Of a stretch of DNA of 64,000 nucleotides, positions 20,992 through 30,078 are shown piece by piece. Position 1 is the first letter of the stretch. Every line of letters begins with the position of its first letter. The stretch covers positions 558,001 through 622,000 of the forward strand of contig NZ_CP151642.1 of the NCBI RefSeq assembly GCF_038397785.1, read 5' to 3'. The DNA is from Salinibacterium sp. TMP30 (GTDB lineage: Bacteria; Actinomycetota; Actinomycetes; Actinomycetales; Microbacteriaceae). The translations under genes were made by a program, and so were the position numbers. Below the pieces are notes generated by a model. That model did not search any database. It had not been told where the DNA came from and saw nothing but the letters and a program-made list of their open reading frames with translations.

Positions 20992-22271
20992 TGACTGTCA
21001 CCAAGACATCTGAGGGACCGGGTCGAACAGATTCGAAGATTCAGCGTCGCAGCTGGAAACTGCCCATCGCGTTCGCGCTTGTATCTCTCATCTCGGGCGT
21101 GCTGTTTATCGGCTTCGCTGAAGACGCACCGACCGGGTTCGACCTGTCGACGAGCACCGATCTGTTTCGCTTGCCGGTTATCCAGTTGCCCGCACTGGCA
21201 ACCGGTGTGATCGTCACCATTGTGATGGCGCTCATCGCGGTCGGCTCTGCCTTTGTGATTTCTCAGAATCGCACCGTACCGACGTGGATTCCGATTCTCG
21301 GTGCCGTGGTTGCTCTCGCCGGATTCCTCACCTGGGCTGCCGCCGACGAGACGCTGCGAGTTCCTGAACTTTTTGCTGGCGCACTTGTCTTGGCGGTGCC
21401 GCTCGTATTCGGAGCGTTGGGTGGAGTTATTTCTGAGCGCGCCGGTGTTGTCAACATCGCCATTGAAGCGCAGTTGCTTGCCGGAGCTTTTGTATCGGCA
21501 GTAGTAGGAACCATCACGTCATCGCCGTTCGTCGGGCTGCTTGCCGCTGCTGTCGCCGGAATGCTCGTGTCGTTCTTGCTCTCGGTGTTTGCGATCAAGT
21601 ACCTCGTAAACCAGATCATCGTCGGTGTCGTCATCAACGTGCTGGTCTCCGGTCTCACCGGATTCCTTTACTCGCAGTGGCTTACCGAGAGCCCAGAACA
21701 GCTCAACAACCCCGAAGGTTTTTCGGTGATCGCGATTCCGATCCTGAGCGGCATTCCACTCATCGGGCCAGTTTTCTTCAAGCAGACCTTTATCGTGTAC
21801 CTGCTCTACGTAATCGTGGCGGTGGTTGCGTTTGCGCTGTACCGCACCCGCTGGGGGCTCCGCCTGCGTGCCGTGGGCGAGCACCCCAAGGCTGCTGACA
21901 CCGTCGGCATCAACGTGAAGCTCACTCGTTTCTGGAACGTCGCTCTCGCCGGTGCAATTGCTGGATTGGGTGGAGCGTTCATCACGCTCAGCCAGACCGG
22001 TCAGTTCGGTAAAGACGTCACCGCGGGTGCCGGCTTTATTGCTCTCGCCGCGGTGATCTTCGGCCGCTGGGATCCGATCAAAGCAACCCTCGCCGCGCTA
22101 TTGTTCGGGTTCGCCAGCAACCTGCAGAACGCGTTGAGCGTTGTTGGCTCGCCGGTTCCGAGCGAGTTCATGCTCATGCTGCCCTACGTCGTAACGATCA
22201 TTGCTGTCGCCGGTTTGGTCGGCAAGTCTCGGCCGCCAGCAGCATCCGGAACACCGTATATAAAGGGGTAA
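20991..22271 (+). CDS. Nucleoside ABC importer permease 2 (NupC/YufQ-like)
   Basis: 426 aa, highly hydrophobic. GALGGVISERAGVVNIAIEAQLLAGAF and the coupling block KYLVNQIIVGVVINVLVSGLTG match the second permease of BMP-type nucleoside importers, as does WGLRLRAVGEHPKAADTVGI. It begins on the stop of permease 1 (TAATG). Cytidine deaminase starts 4 bp after its stop, tying transport to intracellular breakdown of the imported nucleosides. Confidence 0.93.
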
Positions 22272-22275
22272 CGTC

Positions 22276-22692
22276 ATGACGATCGAGCCGCAATCAATCG
22301 ACTGGGATGCGCTGAGGCTCGTCGCCACAGACGCCATCACTCACGCCTACGTTCCCTATTCGAAGTTCCCGGTTGGCGTCGCCGCAATTGTCGACGACGG
22401 CCGGGTCATTTCGGGTGCAAACGTAGAAAACGCCTCCTACGGCCTTACGCTGTGTGCTGAGTGCGCGCTAGTGTCATCGCTGCACATGACCGGTGGCGGC
22501 AAACTTGTTGCCTTCACCTGCGTCGACGGAAAGGGCAATGCCCTGATGCCGTGTGGCCGCTGCCGCCAACTTCTCTTTGAGCACTCAGCCGACGGCATGC
22601 TGCTCGAAACGGTGTCGGGCATCAAAACAATTGACGAAGTGATTCCCGACGCGTTCGGGCCACGCACCCTTGAGGAGTACCACGGTGAATAA
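22276..22692 (+). CDS. cdd: Cytidine deaminase
   Basis: 138 aa, the small tetrameric zinc form. Deaminates cytidine and deoxycytidine to uridine and deoxyuridine. The zinc site is visible as LCAECALV plus MPCGRCRQLL, and the nucleoside-binding block as ISGANVENASYG. AAGGGG about seven bases upstream gives a good ribosome site. It is directly downstream of the nucleoside importer and overlaps deoA. Confidence 0.96.
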   Translation: MTIEPQSIDWDALRLVATDAITHAYVPYSKFPVGVAAIVDDGRVISGANVENASYGLTLCAECALVSSLHMTGGGKLVAFTCVDGKGNALMPCGRCRQLLFEHSADGMLLETVSGIKTIDEVIPDAFGPRTLEEYHGE

Positions 22693-24001
22693 CAGCGCAG
22701 ATGCCACAATCGTCGAACGTTTCGACGTCGTCGACCTCATTCACACCAAGCGCGACAAGGGCACCCTCACGACCGACCAGATTAACTGGCTCGTGGATGC
22801 CTACACTCGCGGCTACGTTGGTGACGAACAGATGGCTGCCATGACTATGGCGATCTTTATCAACGGCATGGAGCGCGAAGAGATTCGCGACCTCACCCTG
22901 GCGATGATCGCCAGCGGTGAAACTCTCAGCTTCGAGGGACTCGGCAAAGAGACGACAGACAAACACTCCACGGGAGGAGTGGGCGACAAGATTACGCTTC
23001 CTCTTGCACCCCTCGTTGCCTCGTTCGGTGTTGCGGTGCCGCAGCTCTCGGGCCGCGGCCTCGGCCACACCGGCGGAACGCTCGACAAATTGGAGAGCAT
23101 CCCAGGCTGGCGTGCCGACCTCACCAACGAAGAGTTCTACGCGCAGCTCCGCGGAGTTGGCGGCGTCATTTGCGCCGCGGGGTCTGGTCTCGCCCCGGCA
23201 GATAAAAAGCTGTATGCCCTGCGCGACATCACCGGAACCGTCGAAGCTATTCCCCTGATTGCCTCCTCCATCATGAGCAAGAAAATTGCCGAAGGCACTT
23301 CGGCCCTGGTGCTTGACGTGAAGTTTGGTTCGGGCGCATTCATGAAGGACGCTGCCCGCAGTCGTGAGTTGGCCGAAACCATGGTTCGACTGGGCAAGGA
23401 TGCTGGCGTTAAGACTGTCGCACTGCTGACCAACATGAATGTTCCACTGGGACTCACTATCGGAAACGCCAATGAGGTGCGCGAATCCGTCGAGATTCTC
23501 GCCGGTGGTGGTCCTGCCGACGTGCGCGAACTGACGATCGCTCTTGCGCGTGAAATGCTCGCCCAGGTAGGCCTGCCAGACGCTGATGTTGAGGCTGCTC
23601 TCGACAACGGCCAGGCGATGGATTCTTGGCGCGGCATGATTCAAGCTCAGGGTGGAGACCCGGATGCTGAACTGCCTCAGCCCAAAGAAAGTCACGTTGT
23701 GACCGCTGATCGCGATGGTTTTCTCGTCGAACAAGAAGCTCTGCCTTTTGGTATTGCCGCCTGGCGTCTGGGTGCCGGTCGTGCACGCAAACAGGATCCT
23801 GTTCAGCACGCCGCCGGCATCGACCTTCATGCGAAGCCCGGTGACACGGTGCGCAAGGGCGAACCGCTGTTCACGATGCACGCCGATGAACCGGCCAGGT
23901 TCGCCCGCGCACTCGAGTCGCTTGAGGGCGCTTACCGTATTGGTGATGCGGGGGAGACCGTGCACGATGGTGGCCCCTTGATCGCTGGACGCATCGACTA
24001 G
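22685..24001 (+). CDS. deoA: Thymidine (pyrimidine nucleoside) phosphorylase
   Basis: 438 aa. Splits thymidine, deoxyuridine and possibly uridine with phosphate. The family signature lies in SGRGLGHTGGTLDKLESIPG, the phosphate-binding loop in TDKHSTGGVGDKITLPLAPL, and MSKKIAEG is conserved. The start is GTG at 22685, set by GAGGAG seven bases upstream and by overlap with the cdd stop; an earlier in-frame TTG overlaps that ribosome site. Deoxyribose 1-phosphate from this step would need a mutase, and a candidate lies at 30.4-32.0 kb. Confidence 0.95.
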   Translation: MNNSADATIVERFDVVDLIHTKRDKGTLTTDQINWLVDAYTRGYVGDEQMAAMTMAIFINGMEREEIRDLTLAMIASGETLSFEGLGKETTDKHSTGGVGDKITLPLAPLVASFGVAVPQLSGRGLGHTGGTLDKLESIPGWRADLTNEEFYAQLRGVGGVICAAGSGLAPADKKLYALRDITGTVEAIPLIASSIMSKKIAEGTSALVLDVKFGSGAFMKDAARSRELAETMVRLGKDAGVKTVALLTNMNVPLGLTIGNANEVRESVEILAGGGPADVRELTIALAREMLAQVGLPDADVEAALDNGQAMDSWRGMIQAQGGDPDAELPQPKESHVVTADRDGFLVEQEALPFGIAAWRLGAGRARKQDPVQHAAGIDLHAKPGDTVRKGEPLFTMHADEPARFARALESLEGAYRIGDAGETVHDGGPLIAGRID

Positions 24002-24054
24002 CGCGCACTGCGCTCACTGCGCTCCGGCTGAATGGAGTGGCTCATCCGCTGACG

Positions 24055-24060
24055 TAGAGT
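24055..24060 (+). promoter_or_regulatory. Predicted -10 box of leaderless MFS promoter
   Basis: TAGAGT, then seven bases, then the ATG at 24068. No Shine-Dalgarno is present. Confidence 0.5.
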
Positions 24061-24067
24061 TGGTCAA

Positions 24068-25558
24068 ATGACACAAGCGGATGAGACCGCCGCCGGTGCC
24101 CCTGCGGTGCTGAGCGACACCGATAAATGGCGTGCCTTTTGGGTATGTGTTGTAGTTGCTGCGATCACGATTCTTGACCTCTCAAAGGTCAATGTCGCGT
24201 TGCCGTCTATTGAAGAAGCGCTTGGCGCCAGCTCAACCCAGTTGCAGCTCATCGTTTCCGGCTATGTGCTGACGTTCGGTCTGGTCTTGGTCCCTGCGGG
24301 TCGACTGGGCGACCAGCGGTCGCGCAAAGCTCTCTTCTTGACCGGTCTGACCGTGTTTACTCTTGCGAGTATTGCGTGTGCCGTCGCGCCGACGGCGGAA
24401 TTGTTGTTGGCGTCGCGACTGTTGCAGGGCGTTGCGGCCGGCATCCAGATGCCTCAGGTCATTGGACTGATTCAGCAGTTGTTCCGTGGGCCAGAACGGG
24501 GCCGCGCATTCGGTCTGTTTGGCGCAATGATAGGCATCGCAACCGCCTTTGGCCCGACCCTCGGCGGGCTCATGATCGCCATCGGTGGAGCTCAAGACGG
24601 CTGGCGCTACATCTTCTGGATGAACGTTCCCCTCGGCATCATTGCCGTCATTCTGGCGTGGCGAATCCTGCCGGCAACCTCCAAGGCGAGCTATGCGCGA
24701 TTAGATCTCGACCCGATCGGCATCGCCATCTTCGGTGTAACAGTGCTGGCACTCATGTGGCCGTTCCTCTTTACGACTGGAGCGCCAACGGATGACCCGA
24801 ACCGCTGGTGGCTGCTCGCACTGTTTGTACTGGCTGCTGCCGCATTCGTTGCTTGGGAGCGCCGCTACGCTGCGGGAGGCCGTGCACCCCTCGTGCCGCT
24901 GAAGCTCTTCCGGGTCAGTTCTTTTCGCAATGGCACCATGCTGGCCACCGTCTACTTCGCGGCGATGCCCGCCATGTTCCTGTTGACGACGCTCTACCTT
25001 CAGCTCGGCCTAGGTCTTGAACCCGTATTTGCCGGAATGGTGACGATCGGGTTCGCGCTCACGAGTGCGGTCGCATCGTGGCGAGGCGGAATCCTGGTCG
25101 AACGCTATGGGCGTTCCCTCGTTGTCGTGGGCCTCGCGATTCTTCTGGTCGGCCTCGGCGCGCTCATGGCCGCAGCGATTCTCACACCGCCCGAGGTGAC
25201 GCCGTTTGCCATGGCTGCTGCCCTGTTCATCGGCGGAACCGGTGGAGGACTCGTTATTTCGCCCAACCAGACGCTGACGCTGCACGACATCCCGCCACGT
25301 GAGGGTGGGCTCGCCGGCTCCGTCGGGCAACTGGGTCAACGAATCGGCACCGCAACGGGCACCGCCGTCGCACTCTCGCTGTTCTACTCGACGCTCTACA
25401 ACGAGCGCAATAGTGGCGAAAGCAACCTCGACCTTTACCACCACGCCTATGGTGTGGGAATGATCGCGACAACCCTGTTCTTCTCGATCGCCATGCTGAT
25501 CGGAGTTGCCGACCTCCGTGCCCGTAAGCGTCGCGCGCGGGAGCTCGCCGCGGCCTAG
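24068..25558 (+). CDS. MFS transporter of the DHA2 (14-helix drug exporter) type
   Basis: 496 aa with about 14 hydrophobic segments. LDLSKVNVALPSIEEALGAS is the motif D-like first-helix block of DHA2 exporters, and GRLGDQRSRKALFLTGL is motif A in the first cytoplasmic loop. GFALTSAVASWRGGILVERYGRSLV marks the second half. It probably exports a drug-like or toxic compound by proton antiport; the substrate is unknown. It follows deoA but has its own predicted promoter and faces the nucleoside hydrolase gene at its 3' end. Confidence 0.9.
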   Translation: MTQADETAAGAPAVLSDTDKWRAFWVCVVVAAITILDLSKVNVALPSIEEALGASSTQLQLIVSGYVLTFGLVLVPAGRLGDQRSRKALFLTGLTVFTLASIACAVAPTAELLLASRLLQGVAAGIQMPQVIGLIQQLFRGPERGRAFGLFGAMIGIATAFGPTLGGLMIAIGGAQDGWRYIFWMNVPLGIIAVILAWRILPATSKASYARLDLDPIGIAIFGVTVLALMWPFLFTTGAPTDDPNRWWLLALFVLAAAAFVAWERRYAAGGRAPLVPLKLFRVSSFRNGTMLATVYFAAMPAMFLLTTLYLQLGLGLEPVFAGMVTIGFALTSAVASWRGGILVERYGRSLVVVGLAILLVGLGALMAAAILTPPEVTPFAMAAALFIGGTGGGLVISPNQTLTLHDIPPREGGLAGSVGQLGQRIGTATGTAVALSLFYSTLYNERNSGESNLDLYHHAYGVGMIATTLFFSIAMLIGVADLRARKRRARELAAA

Positions 25559-25601
25559 CGCACCCCGCTGCACTCAGGAAGCGGTGGCCTTCCACTGTGG
25601 G

Positions 25602-26549
25602 CTAGAGCTGCGGATCACCGATACGCTCAAGGGCATCAACAACCATTCCCCAGAACTTGGGATGGTCAAGTTTGCGAGCGACCTGAGTCGTGCAGTCAGC
25701 GGGGGCTGGCGCGCGAAAATCAGCCACGGTCATTCCGAGAGTGAGTGTTCCGGTTAGTTCGACATCCAACGGCACCTTCACGACCTGCATGACGCTCGGA
25801 TCGATGACGAATGCCACAGCACAGGGGTCGTGCACGGGGGGATGATCGAAGCCCTGAGCCTCGCGGTAGGTCTCGCCGAAGAACTCGAGCAGCTCACCGA
25901 CGAAGCGCGCCGGGCCTGTGCCAACGGCCGCGATTGATGCCGCAACTTCGTCAGTAGCAAGAGCCTCATGGGTGAGGTCGAGACCGACCATCGTCAGCGG
26001 CCAGCACTCGTTGAAGACAATATGAGCGGCTTCGGGGTCGATCACGATATTGAACTCGCTCGTGGCGCTCCAGTTGCCAACGTTCACGCCGCCACCCATG
26101 AGCACGACCTGCTTGACGCGCTCGGCGATGCGGGGTTCTTTGCGCACAGCGAGGGCGATGTTGGTGAGTGCGCCGGTAGGGACGAGAGTTACAGAGCCGG
26201 GATCGTGCGCCATGACGGTGTCAATGATGAAGTCGACGGCGTGCCGGGCATCCAACTCGATGGTGGGTTCGGGAAGCACGGGTCCGTCGAGACCAGATTC
26301 ACCGTGGATGGATTCGGCAACCTCAATGGGACGCACCAGCGGGCGGTGTGCGCCGCGCGCGAAGGGTACATCGGTGATGCCTGCCACGCGGGCGATCGCG
26401 AGGGCGTTGCGAGTGACCTTCTCAATCGTTTGATTGCCCATCACGGTCGTTACTCCGAGGAGTTCGATTTCAGGGCTCCCGTGTGCCAGGAGCAGGGCGA
26501 TCGCGTCGTCGTGTCCAGGATCGCAGTCGAGGATTATCTTCTCAGCCAT
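25602..26549 (-). CDS. Inosine/uridine-preferring type nucleoside hydrolase
   Basis: 315 aa. Hydrolyses the N-glycosidic bond of ribonucleosides to base plus ribose. The calcium-binding signature DCDPGHDDAIALLLAHG is at the N-terminus, and VLMGGGVNVGNWSATSEFNIVIDPEA is the substrate loop with conserved Asn and Asp. The start was put at the ATG before AEKIILDCD; another ATG 12 bp upstream is possible. It is divergent from the SAHH-like gene, and the two share a 27-bp palindrome-bearing control region, so they are probably co-regulated. Confidence 0.93.
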   Translation of the reverse strand: MAEKIILDCDPGHDDAIALLLAHGSPEIELLGVTTVMGNQTIEKVTRNALAIARVAGITDVPFARGAHRPLVRPIEVAESIHGESGLDGPVLPEPTIELDARHAVDFIIDTVMAHDPGSVTLVPTGALTNIALAVRKEPRIAERVKQVVLMGGGVNVGNWSATSEFNIVIDPEAAHIVFNECWPLTMVGLDLTHEALATDEVAASIAAVGTGPARFVGELLEFFGETYREAQGFDHPPVHDPCAVAFVIDPSVMQVVKVPLDVELTGTLTLGMTVADFRAPAPADCTTQVARKLDHPKFWGMVVDALERIGDPQL

Positions 26550-26558
26550 AACGAGAAG

Positions 26559-26585
26559 CATATATGAAAATTAAATTCATATATG
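26559..26585. promoter_or_regulatory. AT-rich 10-bp inverted repeat between nucleoside hydrolase and SAHH-like genes (candidate operator)
   Basis: CATATATGAA and TTCATATATG flank AATTAAA. The site is strikingly AT-rich against its surroundings. It lies 9 bp before the nucleoside hydrolase ATG and just upstream of the TAGAGT -10 box of the SAHH-like gene, so one bound dimer could control both directions. The IclR protein encoded at 27776-28447 is the obvious candidate to bind it. Confidence 0.7.
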
Positions 26586-26591
26586 TAGAGT
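26586..26591 (+). promoter_or_regulatory. Predicted -10 box of leaderless SAHH-like gene promoter
   Basis: TAGAGT followed by six bases and the ATG at 26598. It abuts the right arm of the inverted repeat. Confidence 0.6.
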
Positions 26592-26597
26592 GGCGTC

Positions 26598-27776
26598 ATG
26601 ACTAGTGAACTTGTTGCCCGCGCCGCAGCTCGCCTGACGTGGGTTCGATCCCGCATGACGTTGCTTGCCGCGGTGCGCGCGCAGTTCGCCGCAACTCAGC
26701 CATTCGCAGGTCACCGCATTGGTATGTCGCTGCACATCGAACCTAAGACGGCCGTGCTGCTGGAAACGCTTTCCGCTGGCGGGGCCGAAATCGTTGCCAC
26801 AGGCAATCACGGGTCAACTCAAGACGACGTCGTAGCGTTCTTGCGCGAGCAGGGGATGACCATCTTCGGCAGCCGCGATGACACTCTTGAGCAGCACCAC
26901 GCGAACGTCGCGGCGGTCGTAGCCGCCGAGCCAGACATTCTGCTCGATAACGGGGCAGACCTCGCTGCGGGCATCATCGCTTCTGGGCGTGCAGGTGAAA
27001 TCGTTGGCGGAACCGAAGAAACCACCTCTGGTGGTTATCGCTTGCGTGCCGAAATGGCCGGTCACGTGCCGTTCCCCATTGTTGTCATCAATGACAGCCC
27101 GTTGAAAGCGATCGGTGAGAACAAGCACGCCGTAGGCCAATCTGTCGTCGAGAGCTTCATGCGCATCACCAACCTCATGGTTCCCGGCCGCCGCTTCGTG
27201 GTGGCAGGCTATGGCTGGTGCGGTCGCGGAGTCGCCCACTACCTGCGGGCGCTCGGTGCAAAAGTTGCCGTCGTTGAGGTTGATGACATCAAGGCATTCG
27301 AGGCGGCCCTCGACGGCTACCGCGTGGCAAACATTCTCGACCTTGCCGAGTGGGGAGAAGTTTTCATCACGGCCACCGGTCATCCACAGATCTTGGGCAC
27401 CGAGTTCTTCGACGTTGTCGCCGACGGTGCCATGCTCGTGAACTGCGGTCACTTCCCGTGGGAGATCGACGTGCCTGCCCTGCGAGCATGCTCGACCAGC
27501 ACCACCGAGATCGACACCGCCATCGAGCGCATTGATCTGCCAGGAGACCGCCACGTGACGCTGATCGCCGAAGGGCGAATGATGAACCTCGCTGGCCGCG
27601 AACCCAAAGGCAACTCGATCGAGTCGATGGACCTCGGTTTTCTTCTTCAAGCGCTCTCGCTAGAACGCGTCGCCACCGCAGCAGGCACCCTCGAACCCGG
27701 TGCGCAGCCTGTCCCCGACACCATCAACCGCGAAATTGCCCGACGGATGCTCGCCGCAATGAATGCGGACCGATAG
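26598..27776 (+). CDS. Divergent S-adenosylhomocysteinase-family protein
   Basis: 392 aa, shorter than the 430-490 aa typical of AdoHcy hydrolase. Family features are present: SLHIEPKTAVLLETL, GNHGSTQDDVVAFL, LLDNGADL, GGTEETTSGG, the NAD loop GYGWCGRGVAHYL, and GHFPWEID. The catalytic Lys region reads NDSPLKAIGENKHAVGQS. Here the Lys is kept, but the usual Asp four residues on is Glu and neighbouring residues differ. The C-terminal Lys/Tyr NAD clasp of the long enzymes is missing. In a nucleoside catabolic locus it may cleave a related thioether nucleoside (for example S-inosylhomocysteine) rather than act in the methyl cycle; this is inference. Confidence 0.8.
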   Translation: MTSELVARAAARLTWVRSRMTLLAAVRAQFAATQPFAGHRIGMSLHIEPKTAVLLETLSAGGAEIVATGNHGSTQDDVVAFLREQGMTIFGSRDDTLEQHHANVAAVVAAEPDILLDNGADLAAGIIASGRAGEIVGGTEETTSGGYRLRAEMAGHVPFPIVVINDSPLKAIGENKHAVGQSVVESFMRITNLMVPGRRFVVAGYGWCGRGVAHYLRALGAKVAVVEVDDIKAFEAALDGYRVANILDLAEWGEVFITATGHPQILGTEFFDVVADGAMLVNCGHFPWEIDVPALRACSTSTTEIDTAIERIDLPGDRHVTLIAEGRMMNLAGREPKGNSIESMDLGFLLQALSLERVATAAGTLEPGAQPVPDTINREIARRMLAAMNADR

Positions 27777-28447
27777 TGCCTGCCGCACCCGAATATGCGG
27801 CTCCCGCTCTCGATAAGGGCCTCGATATTCTCGAGTTGCTCGCGGCAACCTCAGGCGCGCTCAGTCAGTCAGAAATTGCGGAAGCCACGCAGCGAAGCAC
27901 GAACCAGATCTTTCGCGTGTTGTCGACGCTCGAACGACGCGGTTATGTGTTCCGCAACAAGCAGTCTGGCCTCTACGTGCTGTCGATGAGACTGTTCGAA
28001 CTCGCGCACCAGCATCCGCCCGTCCGGGGACTCATCAGTGTCGCCCTGCCAGTAATGCAAGAACTCGCACAAGACACCCGGCAGTCCTGCAACCTCGCAC
28101 TGATCGACGGCACAGAAGTACGCGTAATTGCGCAGGTCGAATCACCCGCCGATTTTGGCTTTCGGGTTCGCGTCGGAGCCGCTTTCGATATCGCAACCAC
28201 AGCAACCGGTGCCGTGCTCGCAGCCGACAGCCCACAGTCCCTCGTTCGTGCAGACACCCTTCAACCGGGCATCACCGACGTCGTTGCTCCTGTGCGCGGT
28301 GCATCGGGCACGGTAGCCGCACTCACGGTTCCCTACGTCGCTACCACTTTCAGCGAAGTTGATGCCGAACGCGTACTTCAGTTGGCTACTCGCGCGGCGA
28401 AAGAAATCTCCGATGTTCTCCGCGGTGAAGCATTTACCGGATCTTAA
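27776..28447 (+). CDS. IclR-family transcriptional regulator
   Basis: 223 aa. The N-terminal winged helix (about residues 8-65) includes LDKGLDILELLAATSGALSQSEIA and the recognition region QIFRVLSTLERRGYVFRN. The C-terminal effector domain has the QELAQDTRQSCNLALIDGTEV block. It starts with GTG on the stop codon of the SAHH-like gene (TAGTG), so it is coupled to it. IclR proteins usually control neighbouring catabolic genes. The palindrome at 26559-26585 is the best site. The ligand could be a nucleoside, base or sugar breakdown product. Confidence 0.9.
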   Translation: MPAAPEYAAPALDKGLDILELLAATSGALSQSEIAEATQRSTNQIFRVLSTLERRGYVFRNKQSGLYVLSMRLFELAHQHPPVRGLISVALPVMQELAQDTRQSCNLALIDGTEVRVIAQVESPADFGFRVRVGAAFDIATTATGAVLAADSPQSLVRADTLQPGITDVVAPVRGASGTVAALTVPYVATTFSEVDAERVLQLATRAAKEISDVLRGEAFTGS

Positions 28448-28491
28448 CGTCATCCAGCAAAGCCACAGAGGGCTTTCAGAGATTGTCACGG

Positions 28492-28497
28492 TAGATT
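28492..28497 (+). promoter_or_regulatory. Predicted -10 box of leaderless adenosine deaminase promoter
   Basis: TAGATT followed by seven bases (TAAGGGC) and the ATG at 28505. AAGGG is too close to the ATG to act as a normal ribosome site. Confidence 0.5.
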
Positions 28498-28504
28498 TAA
28501 GGGC

Positions 28505-29626
28505 ATGAACGCCGCTGTTGATAAATATCTGATGCCCGGAGGCGGCGCAAGCATTACCGCGCTACCGAAAGTCTCCCTGCATGACCACCTCGATGGCGGA
28601 TTGCGGCCCCAAACCATCGTCGAAATTGCCGCCGAGATCGGTTACGAACTCCCCGAAACTGAGCCGGGGAAACTCACCACTTGGTTCGCTGAGCACGCCG
28701 ATTCCGGCTCACTCGTCGACTATCTCAAGACTTTTGACGTCACCATCGCTGTAATGCAGTCGCAAGAGAACCTGCAGCGGGTCGCCCGCGAATTTGTCGA
28801 GGATCTTGCCGACGACGGCGTCATTTACGGAGAAATCCGCTGGGCACCTGAGCAGCATGTGCAGTCAGGGCTCGATCTCGACCAGGTCGTGAGTGCCGTG
28901 CAAGATGGTCTCGAAGAGGGTGTCGACACGGTTCGCGCGAGCGGACGCAGCATCCGCGTCGGCCAACTCTTGACTTCGATGCGGCATACTGACCGCGGCA
29001 CAGAGATCGCTGAGCTCGCGCTTCGCCACCGCGATCGTGGAGTTCTTGGCTTCGATATCGCGGGACCGGAGGCGGGGTTCCCCGCGAGCCGTATGCGTGA
29101 TGCTTTCGATTTGCTCGCCCACAACTACCTTCCTGCCACAGTGCACGCGGGTGAAGCGGATGGCCTCGACAGCATCCGCAGCGCACTCTTTGATGGTCGT
29201 GCCCTGCGTCTCGGCCACGGCGTGCGCCTTGCCGAAGACATCACGATCGCGCGCGAAGACGATGAAAACACCTACGTGTCGCTTGGCAACCTTGCTCAGT
29301 GGGTTAAGGACCGCGAGATCGCACTGGAACTGAGTCCCTCGTCTAACCTTCAGACAGGCGCGATTGAGCAGTGGGGCGACGAAATGATCGACCACCCCTT
29401 CGACCTGCTCTACCAGCTCGGATTCCGCGTCACCGTCAACACTGACAACCGGCTCATGAGCGCCACGACGCTGAGTCGTGAACTCTTCTTGCTCACTGAA
29501 GCGTTCGGGTACGACCTCACCGACCTAGAAATTTTCCAGGTCAATGCTGCTGCGGCAGCGTTCTTGCCCGTCGAGGAGCGCGAAGAGCTGTCGGAGGCCA
29601 TCAGCGTTGGCTTCGGGAGAGCATAG
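28505..29626 (+). CDS. add: Adenosine deaminase
   Basis: 373 aa. Converts adenosine and deoxyadenosine to inosine and deoxyinosine. The zinc-binding HxH is in KVSLHDHLDGGLRP. Further conserved blocks are FDIAGPEAGFPAS, VHAGEADG with the metal and catalytic residues, LGHGVRLAED, LSPSSNLQTGAI and NTDNRLMS. The sequence is the Streptomyces/Mycobacterium Add type. It is followed 2 bp later by a PTS IIA gene. The product inosine would be split by the nucleoside hydrolase at 26 kb or the PNP at 32 kb. Confidence 0.95.
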   Translation: MNAAVDKYLMPGGGASITALPKVSLHDHLDGGLRPQTIVEIAAEIGYELPETEPGKLTTWFAEHADSGSLVDYLKTFDVTIAVMQSQENLQRVAREFVEDLADDGVIYGEIRWAPEQHVQSGLDLDQVVSAVQDGLEEGVDTVRASGRSIRVGQLLTSMRHTDRGTEIAELALRHRDRGVLGFDIAGPEAGFPASRMRDAFDLLAHNYLPATVHAGEADGLDSIRSALFDGRALRLGHGVRLAEDITIAREDDENTYVSLGNLAQWVKDREIALELSPSSNLQTGAIEQWGDEMIDHPFDLLYQLGFRVTVNTDNRLMSATTLSRELFLLTEAFGYDLTDLEIFQVNAAAAAFLPVEEREELSEAISVGFGRA

Positions 29627-29628
29627 CG

Positions 29629-30078
29629 ATGTCGCTGCCTCCCCTTCCTGAATCTGCGATCGACATTGGTGCTTTTGCCGCTGATTGGCGTGCTGCTGTT
29701 GCGCTTTCTGGTGCAGCTCTTGCACGGTCAGGTGCTGCGAAACCTGCGTACGCCGCTGAGATGATTCGGATGATCGAAGATCACGGGCCCTACGTGGTAA
29801 TTGCACCGGGGCTTGCCTTGGCGCACGCCCGCCCGGGCCCGCAGGTCATCACCAATGGGCTCTCAATTGTGACGCTATCCGAGCCCGTGCGTTTCGGTCA
29901 TGCCCACAACGATCCGGTTCGGGTGGTACTGGGGCTGGCGATTTCTGAGGCGGGGGCGCACTTAGCGGCCGTTGCCGCAGTGGCGAACATTTTTAACGAC
30001 TCCTCAGCGATCGACCAACTGGCTGAAGCAACCTCGGCAGCAGAAGTACAACAGATTATGGGGGTCACACTGGCATGA
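29629..30078 (+). CDS. PTS IIA protein, type-2 (ascorbate/mannitol-like)
   Basis: 149 aa, a stand-alone EIIA domain. The phosphorylation site is His66 in IAPGLALAHARPGP, which matches the PHARP-type motif of the SgaA/UlaC branch. GLSIVTLSEPVRFGHAHNDPV is the following family block. It begins 2 bp after the adenosine deaminase stop and overlaps the IIB gene by 4 nt. It would take phosphate from HPr, itself charged by the enzyme I at 8.3 kb, and hand it to IIB. No IIC membrane component is nearby. Confidence 0.88.
   Translation: MSLPPLPESAIDIGAFAADWRAAVALSGAALARSGAAKPAYAAEMIRMIEDHGPYVVIAPGLALAHARPGPQVITNGLSIVTLSEPVRFGHAHNDPVRVVLGLAISEAGAHLAAVAAVANIFNDSSAIDQLAEATSAAEVQQIMGVTLA

Noticed and set aside
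22622-23965. 447-codon open frame on the minus strand opposite deoA
   Set aside because: Mirror of the deoA codon pattern. No ribosome site, no family similarity, and deoA is unmistakable.
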